Assembly: GCA_016762995.1 (NCBI GenBank)
Contig: JAESUT010000011.1
Span: 1,597-18,586, forward strand
Source of the DNA: Gammaproteobacteria bacterium
GTDB taxonomy: Bacteria; Pseudomonadota; Gammaproteobacteria; Pseudomonadales; Pseudohongiellaceae
Length of the DNA stretch: 16,990 nt
Direction of reading: 5' to 3'
Part shown: piece after piece, positions 14,538 to 16,990 of the stretch
Layout of the letters: the number at the start of each line of letters is the position of its first letter
Numbering within the stretch: position 1 is the first letter of the stretch
Program-made: the position numbers and the translations under genes
Notes under the pieces: generated by a model
What the model was told of the DNA's origin: nothing
Database searches by the model: none
Seen by the model: the letters and a program-made list of their open reading frames with translations, nothing else

Positions 14538-15986
14538 CTATTCATCGACAAATTGATAACGCATACGCACACCTTTCACACGCCGTGCCCTGTTATCGAT
14601 GAGGGCAGGTCGAAAATGTATGTCACGCACGGATCGCCAGATACTGCGTTTCGAATCTAGCTCTCCCGGGCCAGTGGCGAGGACATCAACCGAAGAAGCC
14701 TTGCCACGAGAACTCACCGTAAAGCTAACGTCCGCATACTTAAAAGGATGGTCGAGCTGCCAGAATGGATTCTTAGATTGCGGCATCGGCGTCGAATCTA
14801 ACGCCTCAGTCCAGGAGGTAAACATGCCTAGGTGTATCTCATCTCCTGTAGCAGTAGCAACGGATTCGATACTCCCTCTCAATTCAGCGAGGGCGTCAGG
14901 AAAATTTAGATGTAAAACCTCCATCGGAATAACCATAGGCCGCTCGAAGAACCAACGCACTTCTTCTGCAGCGACTCCGGCCTCGAGCAACATGTCTCGC
15001 GCATCCCTATAACCGCGTATCGCTGTGCCTCTATCCGACAGCAGCTGAAAATCGGAACGATAGATCTTTATCATCGCCTGCGCTTCGAGATCAGAACTTT
15101 CTTCGACGACATCCTGAATCTTATTGACCATCGAGTACGCGTCGCGCAGGTATTTATCGCCGACCGGCCTGCCTTTCTCAATAACGGGAATGATCGATGA
15201 ATTTCCGAAGAATGATCTGGAGCTAAAACCATTGCGATTCTGGCTCTCGAGCCCAAAGGTGCCCTCCTGACGAACGAGTCGACTTATCGATTCGGAACCG
15301 AGTCCCTTAGATGCATTTAAGAACCGTACGAGGTGATATTCGTTGTAGGCGACCTTATATAGCCAAGGCGCGGCCTCAATACTGTCTTCGCCGTAACTGT
15401 CTTCAACGATGTCTTCTATTTCTTCGTACAAGTCACGAATCTTAAAGAAGTTGCGCACTTGTTCTCTGCGATCTTCGATTGTAATTCGGCTGAACAACCA
15501 GTCGATCTGATCCTGAATGGCGAAGAGTAGAAGCTCTGCGTCCTCGCCATCGATGGCAGTGCGAAGATGACGTATATGTTCAAGCTGATCAGAGACTTCT
15601 TCCCAGTTACCCAGCGCCAGCTGCGTAGTCATTATCGATTGCAGCAGGGGAATCAAATCAGGATGCTCGAAACCGAGTTCGGTGCGCATCACTTGCAGCT
15701 GCCTGTTCTGCAACGTCCGTACCCGCTCGTAATCTTCGTCCTCAGTAAGCAGTTCGATCATACTCTCGAGGGGCTCAATCAGACTAGGGTGATACGGACC
15801 GAATTCGAACTCCAGATCTTCCATCTGCAACGCGTAGGCCTCCAGGCGCGCGGTGCTGCCTAATGCGCTGCCAATTAGCAGCCTATCTTCGGCGGCATGG
15901 CTGGAAAGAGCCCCAAAACATAGCAGCACAAATAGAGATAAGCCATTGATAATAAATGATATTTTATTTCTACTGTGCATAAGCAT
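14538..15986 (-). CDS. Secreted TPR-like protein with a TonB-C-like C-terminus
   Basis: A 482-residue exported protein, signal peptide about 1-31 (SHAAED). Residues about 50-165 form TPR-like helices of the kinesin-light-chain style, with repeated blocks FGPYHPSLIEPLESMIELL and LGFEHPDLIPLLQSIM. A long helical middle follows. The last 77 residues (406-482) have the beta-alpha-beta pattern of the TonB C-terminal family: ADVSFTVSSRGKASSVDVL, then IHFRPALIDNRARRVKGV and MRYQF. It lacks the membrane anchor and proline-rich spacer of true TonB, so it is not an energy transducer in the usual sense. The start ATG 15986 has no clear Shine-Dalgarno, and an ATG two codons later is possible. It is transcribed divergently from the DUF4159 gene. 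No function is known to me. Confidence 0.8.
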   Translation of the reverse strand: MLMHSRNKISFIINGLSLFVLLCFGALSSHAAEDRLLIGSALGSTARLEAYALQMEDLEFEFGPYHPSLIEPLESMIELLTEDEDYERVRTLQNRQLQVMRTELGFEHPDLIPLLQSIMTTQLALGNWEEVSDQLEHIRHLRTAIDGEDAELLLFAIQDQIDWLFSRITIEDRREQVRNFFKIRDLYEEIEDIVEDSYGEDSIEAAPWLYKVAYNEYHLVRFLNASKGLGSESISRLVRQEGTFGLESQNRNGFSSRSFFGNSSIIPVIEKGRPVGDKYLRDAYSMVNKIQDVVEESSDLEAQAMIKIYRSDFQLLSDRGTAIRGYRDARDMLLEAGVAAEEVRWFFERPMVIPMEVLHLNFPDALAELRGSIESVATATGDEIHLGMFTSWTEALDSTPMPQSKNPFWQLDHPFKYADVSFTVSSRGKASSVDVLATGPGELDSKRSIWRSVRDIHFRPALIDNRARRVKGVRMRYQFVDE

Positions 15987-16096
15987 AGAGATAGCACGAA
16001 ACTCAAAAAGTAGGGACTTCTCACATTAACTTGATCTCTGCCAATTGTCGATACACACTATCGCGTACTCGTCATGGCAGTGAGTCAGTCTCCATC

Positions 16097-16852
16097 ATGA
16101 ATCGCAGCATTCTATTTCTCACCTTCTTAACCACAGTCTCGTCTTTGTGCGCGCACGCGCAGAGTGATCAGCTCGATCTCTATGACATCCGCGGAGAATT
16201 TGCCTTCGTACGCATTCAATACGACAGCTACTACAGTGGCGGTTTCTATGGCGGACCCTGGGCAACTGACTTCCCAGCTGCGGATGAAAACTTCCTGCGC
16301 GGCGTAGCCAGGCTGTCCAATGTGCGAGTGATGGAAAAGCCGATTGTACTGCGCTTCGACGATGATGAGATTTTCAACTACCCTTTCTTGTATGCCTTGG
16401 AGATGGGGCGCAACGGCGGCATATCCTTGTCCCCAGCGGAGATAGAGAACCTCAGAGAATATTTACTGCGTGGCGGCTTCTTGCTAGTCGATGATTTCTG
16501 GGGAGAGCGGCAGTGGGATGCCTTCTATCAAGACTTCTCCAAGTTATTTCCGGACCGCGAAATCATCGAACTGCACTCCAATCACGAAATTTACCGCACC
16601 TTCTACGACATCGATGGCCCGCAGATGATACCAGGACGTGGTGGCCGGAGAGGCTCTGGACAAGCCGGAATCGACAACGCCAGCAATCACGCCATCCTTG
16701 ATGACAACGGCCGCATCATGGTGCTCATCAATTGGAACTCAGACATGGGCGATGGCTGGGAGCACACCTTCGATCAGTGGTATCCTACGCGGTATTCGAA
16801 TTCAGCGTATCAGCTAGGAATTAACTATCTGATTTATTCGCTGACTCATTAA
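16097..16852 (+). CDS. Secreted DUF4159-domain protein
   Basis: A 251-residue protein with a signal peptide (1-22, AHAQS). The DUF4159 pattern is clear: FAFVRIQYDS (35-44), the WATDFPAADENFLRG block (55-69), LRFDDDEIFNYPFLY, then SPAEIENLREYLLRGGFLLVDD with a GGF-x-x-x-DD turn, and FPDREIIEL followed by a short HSNHEIYRTFY stretch. The fold resembles glutamine-amidotransferase-like domains; no catalytic role is established. ATG 16097 is preferred because it starts the signal peptide, although no good Shine-Dalgarno is seen; an upstream in-frame TTG (16031) would give an implausible 22-residue extension. In other bacteria such genes often sit with MoxR-type ATPase and DUF58 genes. Confidence 0.87.
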   Translation: MNRSILFLTFLTTVSSLCAHAQSDQLDLYDIRGEFAFVRIQYDSYYSGGFYGGPWATDFPAADENFLRGVARLSNVRVMEKPIVLRFDDDEIFNYPFLYALEMGRNGGISLSPAEIENLREYLLRGGFLLVDDFWGERQWDAFYQDFSKLFPDREIIELHSNHEIYRTFYDIDGPQMIPGRGGRRGSGQAGIDNASNHAILDDNGRIMVLINWNSDMGDGWEHTFDQWYPTRYSNSAYQLGINYLIYSLTH

Positions 16853-16986
16853 GCTATAGGTCAACTTTCGCATCGACTACGCTGCATTGAAAGATTGGGG
16901 ATAAGTCACCCTAGCATCAACTTTGCGCTAGCATTGCCATTCTGACATCCGTGTACCACATCACTCTAGAATAGAAGGAAGTAGAA

Positions 16987-16990
16987 ATGT
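16987..16990 (+). CDS. Start of a gene cut off by the window edge
   Basis: ATG at 16987-16989 follows AAGGA (16975-16979) by 7 bases, a good ribosome binding site, 134 bases after the DUF4159 gene on the same strand. Only the first codon is visible. From DUF4159 neighbourhoods elsewhere a MoxR-type ATPase would be a reasonable guess, but nothing in this window shows it. Confidence 0.4.

Noticed and set aside
16031..16096. 22-codon N-terminal extension of the DUF4159 protein from TTG
   Set aside because: It would put a polar segment in front of a good signal peptide; ATG 16097 is the better start.
1..16990. Mobile element, prophage, CRISPR or defence system
   Set aside because: No transposase, integrase, phage gene, long terminal repeats or regularly spaced repeats were found on either strand.

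Overview
The window looks like chromosomal DNA of a Gram-negative bacterium, most likely a marine or aquatic gammaproteobacterium. The evidence is indirect: an RND pump with a periplasmic adaptor, a lipoprotein with a lipobox, many Sec signal peptides, Shine-Dalgarno led genes, roughly even base composition, and secreted hypothetical families I associate with uncultured marine Gammaproteobacteria. There is no rRNA, tRNA, CRISPR array, insertion sequence or phage gene. Taxonomy is inference; no marker gene is present.

Layout. Positions 1-2526 (minus) hold a membrane-fusion protein followed by an AcrB-type RND permease that runs off the left edge. Upstream of them on the same strand is a FadR-type GntR regulator (2718-3446), whose own promoter carries two side-by-side TTGGTCnGACCAA palindromes. 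Positions 4003-6361 (plus) hold a membrane-anchored class III adenylate cyclase fused to an HD-GYP-like domain with a broken HD motif, then a small rhodanese lipoprotein and a strong intrinsic terminator. Positions 6623-7381 encode an exported methyltransferase-like protein. Next comes a 334-base stretch without a convincing gene that holds a perfect 14-bp-stem hairpin. Positions 7716-10011 (minus) encode a two-gene ABC importer: an ATPase and a permease fused to its binding protein, of the compatible-solute/ergothioneine type.

The right part (10191-16852) is mostly exported proteins of unknown or hydrolase-like type: a limonene-epoxide-hydrolase-like enzyme with catalytic residues intact, a 319-residue secreted family of unknown role, a small two-helix membrane protein, a secreted kynurenine-formamidase-family protein with a triplicated octamer at its ribosome binding site, a secreted NHL propeller resembling peptidyl-hydroxyglycine lyase, a secreted TPR protein with a TonB-C-like end, and a DUF4159 protein. 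A new start codon with a good ribosome binding site appears at the last bases of the window.

The genes do not form one pathway. The clearest functional units are the regulator plus efflux pump, the cyclase plus rhodanese operon and the ABC importer. The most unusual items are the cyclase/HD-GYP fusion, the double operator, the octamer repeat at a start codon, and the PAL-like propeller that lacks part of its metal site.
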